Positions 39,349-48,401 are shown, counted from the stretch's first letter. The stretch is DNA of 64,000 nucleotides from F23-B02 sp963613665 (GCA_963613665.1 CAVEAL010000010.1:16378-80377); one strand, 5' to 3'. Translations and numbers: made by a program. The notes: generated from the letters alone by a model not told the origin.

Positions 39349-41487
39349 ATGGATGAAACTTCTGTTTTAGATGAAATACCGGCCGAAAAAACGGCCAATG
39401 CGGTGAAAAAAGGCCGCAGCGGCAGGCATTCCAAGCCGCCCCGTGGCGGTAAAAAGAGAAGCGGCGGCAAAAAAGGACTGAAGATCGCGCTGGGCATCAT
39501 ACTCGTGCTCGCGGCGCTGGCTGCCGTGTTTGTCTTCGTCGTTTACGGCGGACGGCATTTGTACCTGCGCACCGAGCTCGGCAGCGGAACGCCCGAGGCC
39601 TCGGCGTTTATGAAGAACGGCGCGGAGGCGAGCTATGTCGGCGACGTTGATGTCAGCACGAGCAGGGAGGGCACCTACATACTCAAGGTGCTCAGCGGCG
39701 GCAAGCTGCGCCCGGAGCTTCTCATCGTGCGCGACACGAAGGCTCCGACGGCGGAAAACACAGAGAAGCAGATAAGCGTTGACGTGAGCTCCCTCACGCC
39801 CGAGGAGGCACTCGGCGAGATAAAGGATGCATCCGAGTTTACCGCAGTCTGGGAAAAGGAGCCGAGCTACGGCGAGGCCGGCAGCTATGATTGCAGCATA
39901 AAGCTCGAGGACGCCTGCGGCAACAAATGCACGGCAAAGCTCACCGTCAAGGTGCTCGGCCTTGTCGAGGTGCTCGAGCACGAGGCCGGCGATCCGCGCC
40001 CGACGCTTGACGATTTTATGGTCGTTGAGCGCGACGACGCAAAGTTTGTCACCGATCTTGACGATATCACATGGGATAAGCTCGGCGACTACGAGATACA
40101 GGCGGAGTTTGACGGCAAGACCTATACTTCGACCCTGCGTATCGTCGATACCACCGCACCCGACCCCGACCTGATCCCGACGGCCGTTGTCGCGGGAGAA
40201 AAGATCGAGGCCAGTGACCTCGCTCTCAGCGGCGGCGACGCTACCGAGGTGAGCTATGAGTTCACGTCAGAGCCCGTCGTATCCAAGGTCGGCATCGTCT
40301 CCTGCGGAATAAAGGCGACCGATGCCGCCGGCAACAGCTCGGAGAAAAAAGGCAAGATCATCGTCTGCGACGTGATAGCGGAGCTCGAGGCATCCATGAG
40401 CACCGTCACCGAAAGCGACATTCTCGCCGCTCTCGGCTCGGAATACGCGGGATACAAGATGGAAAGCACCGCGTTTGAGCGCACCGCTCTGGGCGCGCAC
40501 GCCGTTGTCTTCTCGAAAGATAACGAAAAGCTCACCGTCGGTGTCGTCATAAAGGACACAACGCCGCCCGCTGCCGAGGGCATCGACTGCCGGTGCAGCA
40601 CCGGCTACTACTGCGAGCCGATAAAATTCGTGACCAACATCTCCGATATGTCAAGGGTCACGGCAAAGTTCGTAAACGAGCCCGACTGGAGCGTTGAGGG
40701 TGAACAGGAGGTTCAGATCGTGCTCTCCGACCGCTTCGGAAACGAGACGACAGTGAACGCCAAGGCGGTCATATCGCCCGACAAGACCGCGCCCGTCATC
40801 TACGCCGCACGCGACAGATACTGCTACGTCGGCGATGCCGTGTCCTACTTCAAGGAGATCTTTGCCGAGGACAACGCAGATCCCGAGCCGGAGCTGACCG
40901 TTGATAAGTCCAAGGTCGATGCAAAAACGGCCGGCACCTACGACGTCACCTACACGGCAGCCGACCGCGAGGGCAACACCTCGTCCGTGACGGTTAAGTT
41001 TACCTTCATCGAAAAGAAGGTCAGCGACGAGCAGCTCAATGAGGTCGTAGACAAGATCATCGGCGAGATACTCACCGACGATATGACAGTCGCCGAGCAG
41101 GCTGCCGCCATATACGACTACTGCTATAAAAACATTCTCTATACCGGCACGTCCGACAAGACCGACTGGCAGAGCGAGGCCTACCGCGGCCTGACCGAGG
41201 GCGTGGGCGACTGCTTTACCTTCTATTCGTCGAGCTATGCGCTTTTGCAGAGGATAGACTGCCAGGTGCTCAGCGTCGAGCGCCTTAACGGAAAAACGCA
41301 GCACTTCTGGTGCCTTGTGAACCTCGGCACGGGCTGGTACCATTTTGATACCTGCAACGTCGGCCCGCAGAACCTGTACTGCTTCATGAAAACGAGCGAG
41401 GAGCTTATGCAGTACAGCCAGCAGTACTGGCGCTTTGACACGACGCTGTATCCGGCGGTCGAGACCGTACCGTATTCGATGAACTGA
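39349..41487 (+). CDS. Membrane-anchored protein with Ig-like repeats and a transglutaminase-like domain
   Basis: The 712-residue protein has a basic cytoplasmic start rich in Lys/Gly, one membrane span (about 43-66) and a long outer part of about five Ig-like/DUF5011-type modules, recognisable by repeated DTTAPD, DTTPPA and DKTAPVI motifs. A C-terminal transglutaminase-like domain carries the Cys of GVGDCFTFYSS (near 620), His of QHFWC (near 650) and Asp of HFDTC (near 665), so the catalytic triad is complete. Such domains act as peptidases or cross-linkers at the cell surface. Stop is 2 nt before the adenylation gene, which suggests a shared role in the envelope. Confidence 0.8.
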   Translation: MDETSVLDEIPAEKTANAVKKGRSGRHSKPPRGGKKRSGGKKGLKIALGIILVLAALAAVFVFVVYGGRHLYLRTELGSGTPEASAFMKNGAEASYVGDVDVSTSREGTYILKVLSGGKLRPELLIVRDTKAPTAENTEKQISVDVSSLTPEEALGEIKDASEFTAVWEKEPSYGEAGSYDCSIKLEDACGNKCTAKLTVKVLGLVEVLEHEAGDPRPTLDDFMVVERDDAKFVTDLDDITWDKLGDYEIQAEFDGKTYTSTLRIVDTTAPDPDLIPTAVVAGEKIEASDLALSGGDATEVSYEFTSEPVVSKVGIVSCGIKATDAAGNSSEKKGKIIVCDVIAELEASMSTVTESDILAALGSEYAGYKMESTAFERTALGAHAVVFSKDNEKLTVGVVIKDTTPPAAEGIDCRCSTGYYCEPIKFVTNISDMSRVTAKFVNEPDWSVEGEQEVQIVLSDRFGNETTVNAKAVISPDKTAPVIYAARDRYCYVGDAVSYFKEIFAEDNADPEPELTVDKSKVDAKTAGTYDVTYTAADREGNTSSVTVKFTFIEKKVSDEQLNEVVDKIIGEILTDDMTVAEQAAAIYDYCYKNILYTGTSDKTDWQSEAYRGLTEGVGDCFTFYSSSYALLQRIDCQVLSVERLNGKTQHFWCLVNLGTGWYHFDTCNVGPQNLYCFMKTSEELMQYSQQYWRFDTTLYPAVETVPYSMN

Positions 41488-41489
41488 AA

Positions 41490-42992
41490 ATGAAAAACGT
41501 ACTTGAATTTTTGGAAAAAACAGCGCCGCTATACGGCGATAAGACCGCCTTTTCCGACGGAGAGGAGAGCCTGAGCTTTTCGGAGCTTCTGAGCCTCTCC
41601 CGCGCCGGAGGCTCCGCGCTCATAAGCAGGGGGCTTAAAAACGAGCCCGTCGCGGTGTTCATGAAAAAAGCGCCGAAAACCGTCGCCGCGTTTTTCGCGG
41701 TGCTCTATGCCGGCTGCTGCTACGTTCCGTTGGATGCGTCCATGCCGCTGTACAGGCTGCAAATGATATTGCGGCGCCTGAACCCGCGGGCGGTCGTCTG
41801 CGACGAAAGCTCACGCGAGCTTGCCGAGCGTCTTATGCCGGAGGGCAGCGTCATAGAGGCCCCGGAGCTGTTCGCCGCGCAGGAAAACGCCGATGAGCTG
41901 AGCGCCGTGCGTGCGCAGAGCATCGACACGGACCCCGCGTATATCGTCTTTACCTCCGGCAGTACCGGCGTTCCCAAGGGCGTCACCGGCAGCCACAGGG
42001 CGGTCATAGACTATGCAAACGCCCTGTGCCCAGTCATCGGCGCGGATGAAAACAGCGTTTTCGCCATGCAGGTGCCGCTGTATGTCGATGCCTGCATGAA
42101 GGAGCTGCTGTCGGTCATAAAATGCGGCTCGACGGCCTATCTCATGCAGCAGAGCCTGTTTATGATGCCGCTCAGAGCGGTGGAGTTTCTGAACAGGTAT
42201 AGGGTCAACACCCTGTGCTGGGTGGCCTCGGCGCTGACGATAATATCCGGCCTCGGCGCGTTCGAGGAGCTGAGACCGCAGTATATAAAAACGGTCTGCT
42301 TCGGCAGCGAGGTGTTCCCCGTAAAGCAGCTGCGGCTCTGGCAGGAGGCCTGCCCCGGTGCAAAATTTATTAATCTCTACGGTCCGACGGAGGCCACCGG
42401 AATGTCCTTTTACTTCGTCGTTGACCGCGAGTTTGAGGACTCCGAGCCCATTCCGGTCGGACGGCCCTTTGACAACACGGGCTTTATGCTCCTGAGAGAC
42501 GACGATACGCAGGCCTCCCCCGGCGAAACGGGCGAGATCTGCATACGCGGTACGGCGCTCACGCACGGATATTTTGACGATCCCGAGCGCACCGCGGCGG
42601 CCTTCACGCAGAACCCGCTCAATCCGCATTATCCCGAGCTCATATACCGCACGGGCGATCTCGGCAGACTCAACGTGCGCGGCGAGCTGGTGTTCGTCTC
42701 GCGCAAGGATCACCAGATAAAAAACATGGGACACCGCGTCGAGCTCGGCGAGATAGAGGCCTGCGCCGACGGCTGCGAGGGAGTTGTGCGCTCATGCTGC
42801 CTTTTCAATAAGGAAAAGGGAAAGCTGTTTATGTTTTATATGGGGCAGACCGACGAAAAAACGCTCGGCCGCTACCTCAGAGCAATGCTGCCGAGATATA
42901 TGCAGCCGTCGGGGATAAGGCGGCTGGACGCTATGCCGCTGCTGGAAAACGGCAAGATAGACAGAAATTCATTATTACAAACGGAGATGTGA
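41490..42992 (+). CDS. Amino-acid adenylation enzyme (DltA-like)
   Basis: The 500-residue AMP-binding enzyme resembles DltA, which activates D-alanine and loads it on a carrier. Core motifs are VFTSGSTGVPKG near 152-163, LYGPTEATG near 293, YRTGDLGRL near 389, and the catalytic Lys in ENGKIDRNSL near 489. An Asp in YVDACMKELL lies where the substrate-amine Asp occurs in adenylation domains. The gene order adenylation-carrier-MBOAT differs from the standard dltABCD. The exact acid is unknown, so I give no symbol. It overlaps the next gene by 4 nt. Confidence 0.8.
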   Translation: MKNVLEFLEKTAPLYGDKTAFSDGEESLSFSELLSLSRAGGSALISRGLKNEPVAVFMKKAPKTVAAFFAVLYAGCCYVPLDASMPLYRLQMILRRLNPRAVVCDESSRELAERLMPEGSVIEAPELFAAQENADELSAVRAQSIDTDPAYIVFTSGSTGVPKGVTGSHRAVIDYANALCPVIGADENSVFAMQVPLYVDACMKELLSVIKCGSTAYLMQQSLFMMPLRAVEFLNRYRVNTLCWVASALTIISGLGAFEELRPQYIKTVCFGSEVFPVKQLRLWQEACPGAKFINLYGPTEATGMSFYFVVDREFEDSEPIPVGRPFDNTGFMLLRDDDTQASPGETGEICIRGTALTHGYFDDPERTAAAFTQNPLNPHYPELIYRTGDLGRLNVRGELVFVSRKDHQIKNMGHRVELGEIEACADGCEGVVRSCCLFNKEKGKLFMFYMGQTDEKTLGRYLRAMLPRYMQPSGIRRLDAMPLLENGKIDRNSLLQTEM

Positions 42993-43222
42993 CCATGGAC
43001 GAAATTCTTGAAATACTCGACGGCCTCGGCCTTGACGTTGACTTTGAAAACTGCACGACGCTGATAGACGACGGCATACTCGAAAGCCTCGATATCGTGA
43101 CCGTTATAGCCGAGCTCTCGGACGCTTTTGACATCACCATTCCCGCGCGCGATATAGTTCCCGAGAACTTCAATTCCGCAGAGGCCATGCTGAACATGGT
43201 AAACCGCCTGCTTGACGAGTAA
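42989..43222 (+). CDS. Acyl/peptidyl carrier protein (DltC-like)
   Basis: The 77-residue acidic protein is a carrier domain. The phosphopantetheine site is the Ser of DDGILESLDIV near 32, and the helices AELSDAFDITIPARDI and AEAMLNMV follow. It lies between the adenylation enzyme and the MBOAT protein, as a DltC would supply the activated residue. Start ATG overlaps the previous stop. Confidence 0.85.
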   Translation: MTMDEILEILDGLGLDVDFENCTTLIDDGILESLDIVTVIAELSDAFDITIPARDIVPENFNSAEAMLNMVNRLLDE

Positions 43223-43225
43223 GCC

Positions 43226-44809
43226 GTGCTGTTTACATCCTATGGCTTCATAGCCTTTCTCGCGGCGCTGTTTGTGCTGTATTATATAATACCGAAGCGC
43301 TTTCAGTGGCTGCTGCTCCTTGCCGCCGACCTGCTGTTTTATGCCTGCGCCGGCTGGAAGGGACTGTGCTTTATGGCGGCGACGGTCATCGCCTCATGGG
43401 CCGCCGCAAACCTCATGGGCGCGTCGCTTTCCGCGCAGAAGGCGTATCTTTCCTCACAGGAGGGCAGGGCGCTCGAGCGGGAAAAGCGCAGGGAATACAA
43501 AAAACGCTGCGAAAAGCGCCGCAAGGCCATATTCGTGCTGGCGCTTCTTGCCGACCTCGGCATACTTGCAGCGCTCAAATACACAAACTTCATCATAAAT
43601 AATGTAAACACCCTGTTTTCCGCCGGTATTGCATCGGTCGATTGGGTGCTGCCGCTGGGCATATCGTTTTACACCTTCCAGACCGTCAGCTATGTCATCG
43701 ACGTGTACTGGGAAAAGATCGAGCCAGAGAAAAACATACTGCGCGTTGCGCTCTTTACGTCATTTTTCCCGCTGCTCATTCAGGGACCCATATCGCGCTA
43801 CGGCGACCTGAAGGAAACGCTTTACGCCGAGCATAAGGCCGACTTTAAGCAGATATCCTTCGGACTTCAGCGCATACTCTGGGGCTATTTCAAAAAGCTC
43901 GTCATTGCCGACAGGCTGCTCGTCGCGGTGACGGCTCTGTGCGGCGACCCGACGGCATACACGGGCGCATATGTGTTCATAGGCGCTGTGCTGTATGCAG
44001 CCGAGCTCTACGCCGATTTCACCGGCGGCATAGACATAACCATAGGCACTGCGCAGGTTCTGGGCATAAAGGTTCGGGAGAACTTCATCCGCCCGTATTT
44101 TTCGCGCAATATCGCCGAATACTGGCGGCGCTGGCATATCTCGATGGGCACATGGTTCAAGGACTATATCTTCTACCCGCTGTCCGTTGCGCCGTGGCTT
44201 CTGAAGCTCTCAAAGTCAGCGCGCAAAAAAGTGTCCGGGGGCTTTGGCAGAAAGCTGCCGGTCTATGTTTCGACGATCGTCACATGGTTTCTCACCGGAC
44301 TGTGGCACGGCGCTGCGTGGAACTTCGTCGTGTGGGGACTTTTGAACGCGTTCTTCATCCTGCTTGCCGAGGAGTTCAAGCCACTGTCGCAGCGCTTTCG
44401 CGCAAAGCACGAAAAGCTCGTGTCCGGCTTCGGTTACAGGGTGTTTGAAACGCTCAGGACCTTTCTTCTCATGTGCTCGCTGCGCATTCTTGACTGCTAT
44501 CGTGACGTAGGCGTGTCGTTTCGCGCACTGGGAACGGTGTTCACGGAGCTTAACTGGCGCGAGGCCTTTTCCGGAACGCTTTTGCAGCTGGGTCTGACGG
44601 CTGCGGATTACACCGTTGCCTTTGCGGGCGTTGCGGTCATGTTCGCCGTCTCCTGCGTGCAGGAAAGAAACGGCAGCGTGCGCGAGCTTCTCTGGAAAAA
44701 GCCCGTTTTGAGCTATGCCCTGTTCTTCGTGCTCGCCCTCGCGGTGCTCACCTTCGGCGCATACGGCGTGGGCTACGACGCGTCGCAGTTTATCTATAAT
44801 CAGTTCTGA
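43226..44809 (+). CDS. MBOAT-family membrane O-acyltransferase (DltB/AlgI-like)
   Basis: The 527-residue protein has about ten membrane spans and the MBOAT signatures: KDYIFYPLSVAPWL and the catalytic His of GLWHGAAWNFVVWG (near 370). These enzymes move an acyl or aminoacyl group from a cytoplasmic thioester to an outer acceptor. Start is GTG or the nearby codon at 43226, just after the carrier gene (3 nt). With the carrier and SGNH-like neighbours it completes a Dlt-like transfer route. Confidence 0.88.
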   Translation: MLFTSYGFIAFLAALFVLYYIIPKRFQWLLLLAADLLFYACAGWKGLCFMAATVIASWAAANLMGASLSAQKAYLSSQEGRALEREKRREYKKRCEKRRKAIFVLALLADLGILAALKYTNFIINNVNTLFSAGIASVDWVLPLGISFYTFQTVSYVIDVYWEKIEPEKNILRVALFTSFFPLLIQGPISRYGDLKETLYAEHKADFKQISFGLQRILWGYFKKLVIADRLLVAVTALCGDPTAYTGAYVFIGAVLYAAELYADFTGGIDITIGTAQVLGIKVRENFIRPYFSRNIAEYWRRWHISMGTWFKDYIFYPLSVAPWLLKLSKSARKKVSGGFGRKLPVYVSTIVTWFLTGLWHGAAWNFVVWGLLNAFFILLAEEFKPLSQRFRAKHEKLVSGFGYRVFETLRTFLLMCSLRILDCYRDVGVSFRALGTVFTELNWREAFSGTLLQLGLTAADYTVAFAGVAVMFAVSCVQERNGSVRELLWKKPVLSYALFFVLALAVLTFGAYGVGYDASQFIYNQF

Positions 44810-44817
44810 GGCACAAA

Positions 44818-45906
44818 ATGAGCAAAAAAAGCAATAAAAAACTGCATATAATATGCCTTGTGCTGTTTATCGTGCTGCTGTGCGCGGCCCTGTGGCTGCT
44901 GGGCAGGATATTCGAGCCGAAATATATGTCAGGCGTCCTTGAGGGTGCGATGACGCGCGAATATTATGAGGAGGATAACCCGCATGACGTGATATTCATC
45001 GGCGACTGCGAGGTCTATGAGAACTTCTCTCCCGTCACGATGTGGGAGGAAAGAGGCATAACGAGCTATATCCGCGGCTCCGCGCAGCAGCTCATATGGC
45101 AGTCGTACTACCTGCTCGAGGAGGTCTTTGAGCGCGAGAGCCCGAAGGTCGTGGTATACAACGTGCAGTCGATGAAGTATGACACGCCGCAGAGCGAGGC
45201 CTACAACCGCATGACCATAGACGGTATGCCGCTGTCGCAGCACAAGATAGACGCGATAAGGGCCTCCGCGACCGAGGATGAGGAGCTTATAAGCTATCTG
45301 ATCCCGTTCCTGCGCTATCATTCGCGCTGGTCGGAGCTGACGAGTGAGGACTTTGAGTACGCCTTTCGCCGCGACCCCGTGACAATTGCGGGCTATCTCA
45401 TGCGCGCGGATGTTGAGCCCATGACCAAGCTCCCCACCGCGCCGGTACTGGACGACTATACGATCGGCGATACCTGCTGGGAATACCTTGACAAAATGCA
45501 GAAGCTGTGCGATGCTAACGGAGCAAAGCTCGTGCTCATAAAATCGCCGAGCCTGTGGCCGCACTGGTATGACGAGTGGGACGGTCAGATCAGCGCCTAT
45601 GCCGCCGAACACGGCCTTGATTACATAAATCTCTTGAACGTATCCGACGAGATCGGCATTGACATGCAGACCGATACCTATGACGGCGGCCTGCACCTGA
45701 ATGTTTACGGAGCGGAAAAGCTCTCGCGCTATTTTGCGGATATCCTTGCGGAGGACTACGGCGTGCCCGACCGGAGAAGCGACGAAGCGCTCGCTGCCGA
45801 CTGGGCGGATAAGTGCGGGGCATACTATGAGCTCCTGGCCGCGCAGAAGGCCGAGCTTGAGGAATACGGCTATCTTAAAAGCTGGACATTGGGGGACGAA
45901 AAATGA
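44818..45906 (+). CDS. SGNH-like membrane protein (DltD/AlgX-like) with Cys at the nucleophile position
   Basis: The 362-residue protein has one N-terminal membrane span (about 9-32) and an outer domain of SGNH type. Block I reads IFIGDCEVYENFS, where Cys64 replaces the usual Ser of GDS. The late block DGGLHLNVYGAEKL supplies Asp289 and His293, spaced one residue wider than the standard DxxH. Partners of MBOAT proteins of this type finish the acyl transfer outside the membrane. The Cys may act as a thiol nucleophile, or the domain may only bind. It overlaps the next gene by 4 nt. Confidence 0.7.
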   Translation: MSKKSNKKLHIICLVLFIVLLCAALWLLGRIFEPKYMSGVLEGAMTREYYEEDNPHDVIFIGDCEVYENFSPVTMWEERGITSYIRGSAQQLIWQSYYLLEEVFERESPKVVVYNVQSMKYDTPQSEAYNRMTIDGMPLSQHKIDAIRASATEDEELISYLIPFLRYHSRWSELTSEDFEYAFRRDPVTIAGYLMRADVEPMTKLPTAPVLDDYTIGDTCWEYLDKMQKLCDANGAKLVLIKSPSLWPHWYDEWDGQISAYAAEHGLDYINLLNVSDEIGIDMQTDTYDGGLHLNVYGAEKLSRYFADILAEDYGVPDRRSDEALAADWADKCGAYYELLAAQKAELEEYGYLKSWTLGDEK

Positions 45907-46436
45907 AAAAAATAATTGCAGCGATCCTTGCCGCGGCGTGCGCATTTGCGCTGTGCGCCTGCGGAGACACCGCAGAAGAAAATACCGGTGCCGTGCAGAC
46001 CGAATACAAGGCCGATTACGGCCGGCTGTACTACGCCTCGGGCGATGTGAAGTTCGGCATACTCGACCCCGCAGAGACCGTCCTTGCGGCCCTCGGCGAG
46101 CCTGCCGGAACCTTCGAGTCCGACAGCTGCGCGTATCAGGGCAAGGACATGTTCTATTACTACGACGGATTTGAGCTGCTCGTAAACGATGTTGACGGCA
46201 CAGAGCGCGTCACGGGCATCACCATTGCCGACGACACGGTTTCAAATCCGCAGGGAGTGAAGATCGGCATGAAAATCGATGAGGCGCTCGCGCTCATGGA
46301 CGGCATAGAGTACACGCAGTCGGGCGATACATACAAATTCACCGTCGGCTCGACTCTGTTCAGGCTTCAGGCCGACACCGACGGCACCGTCAAGGCCGCC
46401 GAGTACTCTGTCGCCGCAAACGACAGCGGAGAATGA
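45903..46436 (+). CDS. Small lipoprotein of unknown function
   Basis: The 177-residue product has a lipoprotein signal (ALCACGD lipobox near 20) and a short globular part with GVKIGMKIDEALALMDG, a pattern seen in SmpA/OmlA-like or PepSY-like small domains, although no family is sure. ATG lies in the end of the SGNH gene, so it is translated with the cassette. I infer that it supports the envelope modification outside the cell. Confidence 0.65.
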   Translation: MKKIIAAILAAACAFALCACGDTAEENTGAVQTEYKADYGRLYYASGDVKFGILDPAETVLAALGEPAGTFESDSCAYQGKDMFYYYDGFELLVNDVDGTERVTGITIADDTVSNPQGVKIGMKIDEALALMDGIEYTQSGDTYKFTVGSTLFRLQADTDGTVKAAEYSVAANDSGE

Positions 46437-46444
46437 GGTGCGCC

Positions 46445-47419
46445 ATGCCGGAATATAAGAAAATGAAGCTCGAGGACGTTTTTGCCGATATAGAAAAGAT
46501 AATGGGCTCGCCCCTGTCTGACACCGAAAAAAGCGCCGAGCTGCGCAAAAAAGGCGCGGCCGCCTACGATAACGAGGACGACCCCGCAGCCGCTGCATAT
46601 TACGACGAGGCGATAGCCCTCGGCTGCGTTGAGGCCGAGCTGCTGCCGGAGCTGCTGTTCCGCTGCGGCGTGAGCTTTGCAAAGCTGGACGGCACAAAGT
46701 CATTTGACTTTTTAAAGCGCGCCGCCGAGCTCGGCCACGTCAAGGCTATGCTCAACCTCGCCGTGTGCTATCAGAAGGGCGCGGGCACGTCAAGGAACGA
46801 AAAGGAGTGCTACAGATGGGCGCTCATGGCGGCGGATGCCGGAGACGTCGAGGCGATGTATATCTGTGCGCTGTGCTCCGAGCAGGGCTTCGGCACGAAG
46901 AAAAATCCGGAGGAGGCCTTTGCACGCTTCAAGCGTGCCGCCGAGGCCGGAGTGGTCGATGCCATGTATAAGACCGCACTCAACCACGACCGCGGCGAGG
47001 GAACCTTCCCGAATCCGCAGGCTGCGTTTGAGTGGTTCAAGAACGCGGCCGAGATGGGACATCCCGACGCTCAGCACGATCTTGCCGTGTGCTACGCAAA
47101 CGGCGACGGCACCATGGCAGACCCCGCCGAGGCCTTCCGCTGGATGAAGCAGTCGGCCGAAAACGGCAATGTTGACGCCATGCGCCTTGCCGGCGGCTGC
47201 TATTATAACGGCTTCGGCGTGAAGGAAAACCCGAAAAAGGCCTTTGAGCTGTTCAAAAAAGCCGCCGGGCTCGGCGACGTTGACTGTATGCGCATGACCG
47301 GCGACTGCTACGCCCTCGGCAGCGGCGTAAAGCAGAACCGCGACGAGGCAATGCGCTGGTACCGCGCAGCCGCGGAGCACGGCGACATGGATTCCCGTGA
47401 AATGATGGAAGAATATTAA
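46445..47419 (+). CDS. Sel1-repeat protein
   Basis: The 324-residue protein is made of about seven Sel1-like repeats of about 36 residues (AxxxLAxCYxxGxGTxxNxxEAFxWxxxAAE, seen for example in LAVCYQKGAG, DLAVCYANGDG and GGCYYNGFGV). These form a scaffold of helix pairs used for protein binding. No signal peptide is present, so it acts in the cytoplasm. The ATG at 46445 is fixed by GAGGTG. It is the last gene of the run; a terminator hairpin follows. Confidence 0.85.
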   Translation: MPEYKKMKLEDVFADIEKIMGSPLSDTEKSAELRKKGAAAYDNEDDPAAAAYYDEAIALGCVEAELLPELLFRCGVSFAKLDGTKSFDFLKRAAELGHVKAMLNLAVCYQKGAGTSRNEKECYRWALMAADAGDVEAMYICALCSEQGFGTKKNPEEAFARFKRAAEAGVVDAMYKTALNHDRGEGTFPNPQAAFEWFKNAAEMGHPDAQHDLAVCYANGDGTMADPAEAFRWMKQSAENGNVDAMRLAGGCYYNGFGVKENPKKAFELFKKAAGLGDVDCMRMTGDCYALGSGVKQNRDEAMRWYRAAAEHGDMDSREMMEEY

Positions 47420-47427
47420 TAAAAATC

Positions 47428-47456
47428 GATCCGGCAGGAATAACTCCTGCCGGATC
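47428..47456. terminator. Terminator after the Sel1 gene
   Basis: GATCCGGCAGGA and TCCTGCCGGATC (loop ATAAC) form a long stem. Read on the minus strand it is followed by a T5 run, so it probably ends both the Sel1 gene and the converging small membrane gene. Confidence 0.75.
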
Positions 47457-47457
47457 T

Positions 47458-47676
47458 TCATATTGGCCTGTGTAAAATTATGCCGCTCATGTCAGGTATC
47501 AGCGATGCGCCCAGCGCCGGCCACGGCGACGACAGTGCGTCAAACAGCCCGATCATGATATAGGCGGCGACCGCAAGCAGTGCGGCGATAACGACGACGG
47601 CGATAAAGCCTCTGCGTATGTTTGCCTTTGCTCGGCGGATATCCTCGTCCTCCTCGTGCTTGTTGTTCTTCTTCAC
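47458..47676 (-). CDS. Small membrane protein, unknown
   Basis: The 72-residue protein has a very charged start (KKNNKHEEDEDIRRAKANIRRG) and one strong membrane span (FIAVVVIAALLAVAAYIMIG). GTG at 47676 is preceded by GGAGGTGATGAC, the strongest ribosome binding site in this region, which supports it as a real gene. No known family is recognised. Confidence 0.6.
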   Translation of the reverse strand: MKKNNKHEEDEDIRRAKANIRRGFIAVVVIAALLAVAAYIMIGLFDALSSPWPALGASLIPDMSGIILHRPI

Positions 47677-47742
47677 GTCATCACCTCCGTATGACCATTT
47701 TTACATGGCGCGCCATCTTTGTCAATTAACTGACTGTGAACA

Positions 47743-47771
47743 TTGACAAAACGTGCGGCGGGCGATATAAT
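47743..47771 (+). promoter_or_regulatory. Promoter of the TetR-ABC operon
   Basis: TTGACA (47743-47748), 17 nt and TATAAT (47766-47771) form a near-perfect promoter 50 nt before the TetR start. Confidence 0.85.
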
Positions 47772-47772
47772 A

Positions 47773-47800
47773 GCAACAAGCGTTACGCAACATACGTTGC
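47773..47800. promoter_or_regulatory. Tandem operator-like palindromes after the promoter
   Basis: GCAACAAGCGTTAC (47773-47786, one mismatch) and GCAACATACGTTGC (47787-47800, perfect arms) are back-to-back 14-mers directly after the -10. Their place and symmetry are those of a TetR-family operator, probably for self-control of the exporter operon. Confidence 0.6.
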
Positions 47801-47822
47801 AGAAAAGAACGGAGGAATGTTT

Positions 47823-48401
47823 ATGCCGCCGAAAACAAAATTCACGCGCGAGGAGGTCATTGCCGCCGCGCTTGATATAGTGCGCGAGGGCGGAATGGCG
47901 GCGCTCACGGCAAGAAGCCTGGCCGCCCGTCTCGGCTCGTCGGCAAAGCCGGTGTTCGGGCTTTTTGAGAATATGCGCGAGGTGCAGCAAGAGGTCATGC
48001 TTGCCGCAAATGCCGGGTATCAGCGCTTCCTTGCTGCGGAAATGATGCGCAATGCATACGAGCCCTATAAGGCCAGCGGCATGGCCTATATTGCCTTTGC
48101 GCGGCGTGAAAGAGAGCTGTTCCGGCTTCTGTTCATGCGCGACAGAAGCGAGGAGCTGCCCCAGCCCAAGGACGAGAGCCTTGATATTATCATAGCGCTC
48201 ATCTCCCGCAATACCGGACTGAGCGAAGACGAGGCGCGCCGGTTCCACCTTGAAATGTGGGTGTTTGTTCACGGCATCGCATCAATGATCATCACAAACT
48301 ATCTCGACTGGGACGAGGAGACCGTGAGCAATGTGCTTACGGATGCGTATCAGGGGCTCAAATCGCGCTGGTGCGGGGAGGCGAAGACGTGGACGCAATA
48401 A
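47823..48401 (+). CDS. TetR-family transcriptional regulator
   Basis: The 192-residue protein has an N-terminal TetR HTH (FTREEVIAAALDIVREGGMAA, then TARSLAARLGSSAKPVFGLF) and a helical ligand-binding part. The ATG at 47823 lies 7 nt after GGAGG; an ATG two codons earlier is too close. It overlaps an ABC exporter by 13 nt, and tandem palindromes stand at its promoter, so it most likely represses its own operon until a ligand, probably a toxic compound, is bound. The ligand is unknown. Confidence 0.88.
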   Translation: MPPKTKFTREEVIAAALDIVREGGMAALTARSLAARLGSSAKPVFGLFENMREVQQEVMLAANAGYQRFLAAEMMRNAYEPYKASGMAYIAFARRERELFRLLFMRDRSEELPQPKDESLDIIIALISRNTGLSEDEARRFHLEMWVFVHGIASMIITNYLDWDEETVSNVLTDAYQGLKSRWCGEAKTWTQ

